Source: JAYFRE01 sp034926235 (lineage in GTDB: Bacteria; Pseudomonadota; Alphaproteobacteria; Rhodospirillales; Magnetospirillaceae). From it: a stretch of DNA of 6,158 nt. The stretch lies in contig JAYFRE010000062.1 of the NCBI GenBank assembly GCA_034926235.1, forward strand, positions 1 to 6,158, read 5' to 3'. Position 1 is the stretch's first letter, and every line of letters begins with the position of its first letter. The notes under the pieces were generated by a model, which was not told the origin of the DNA, ran no database searches, and saw only the letters and a list, made by a program, of their open reading frames with translations. The position numbers were made by a program, and so were the translations under genes. This document shows, piece by piece, positions 6,124 to 6,158 of the stretch.

Positions 6124-6158
6124 GCGACGAGCCCCTCACGCCAAAAGCGGCCCAGCAT
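6120..6158 (-). CDS. Possible C-terminal end of an upstream gene, ATGA-coupled to the regulator (5' truncated)
   Basis: On the minus strand a frame is open from the right edge for 12 codons (MLGRFWREGLVA) and stops with TGA at 6122-6120. That stop overlaps the regulator's ATG (6123-6121) as ATGA. This is the classic arrangement of translationally coupled genes, and it suggests an operon partner, perhaps a sensor kinase or transporter, beyond the window. With only 12 codons visible it may equally be chance. Confidence 0.3.
   Translation of the reverse strand: MLGRFWREGLVA

Overview
The window looks like chromosomal DNA from a GC-rich proteobacterium. An alphaproteobacterium, perhaps Rhodospirillales-like, is my best guess. 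It rests on the alphaproteobacterial character of the PhaR N-terminus, a NapC/NirT-type membrane cytochrome, a YcgN/UPF0260 protein and an AmpG permease. This is inference from recognised families, not a taxonomic match. I saw no insertion sequence, phage gene, tRNA, rRNA or CRISPR array.

Layout. (1) Positions 1-944, plus strand: the 3' end of pstB followed by phoU, the tail of a pst phosphate-uptake operon. (2) Positions 941-2793, minus strand: a ycgN-like Cys-cluster protein followed 71 nt later by an AmpG-type muropeptide permease. ampG and phoU converge and their stop codons overlap by 4 nt. (3) Positions 2794-3304: a gene-free region of about 510 nt between the divergent ycgN and phaR. 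It holds an AT-rich core, a long perfect inverted repeat with a competing hairpin, and a minus-strand terminator-like hairpin. (4) Positions 3305-4564, plus strand: phaR (polyhydroxyalkanoate regulator) and, 21 nt later, a tetraheme NapC/NirT-type membrane cytochrome c. (5) Positions 4549-6123, minus strand: a PAS-AAA+-Fis sigma54-dependent activator, converging on the cytochrome with a 16-nt overlap. It may be translationally coupled (ATGA) to a gene that lies beyond the right edge.

How the genes fit together. PstB and PhoU act in phosphate uptake and its signalling to PhoR/PhoB. AmpG recycles cell-wall fragments. PhaR couples polymer granule level to phasin expression. The NapC-type protein would pass quinol electrons to a periplasmic reductase that is not in the window. 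The phaR-cytochrome pairing suggests, without proving, a link between carbon/reductant storage and anaerobic or redox-balancing respiration.

Most of the window is recognisable housekeeping or respiratory content. I do not see a convincing undescribed system. The least explained part is the structured 2794-3304 intergenic region, a candidate small-RNA or leader-regulation locus. The next is the orphan cytochrome, which lacks the His of the usual CHVPHE motif.
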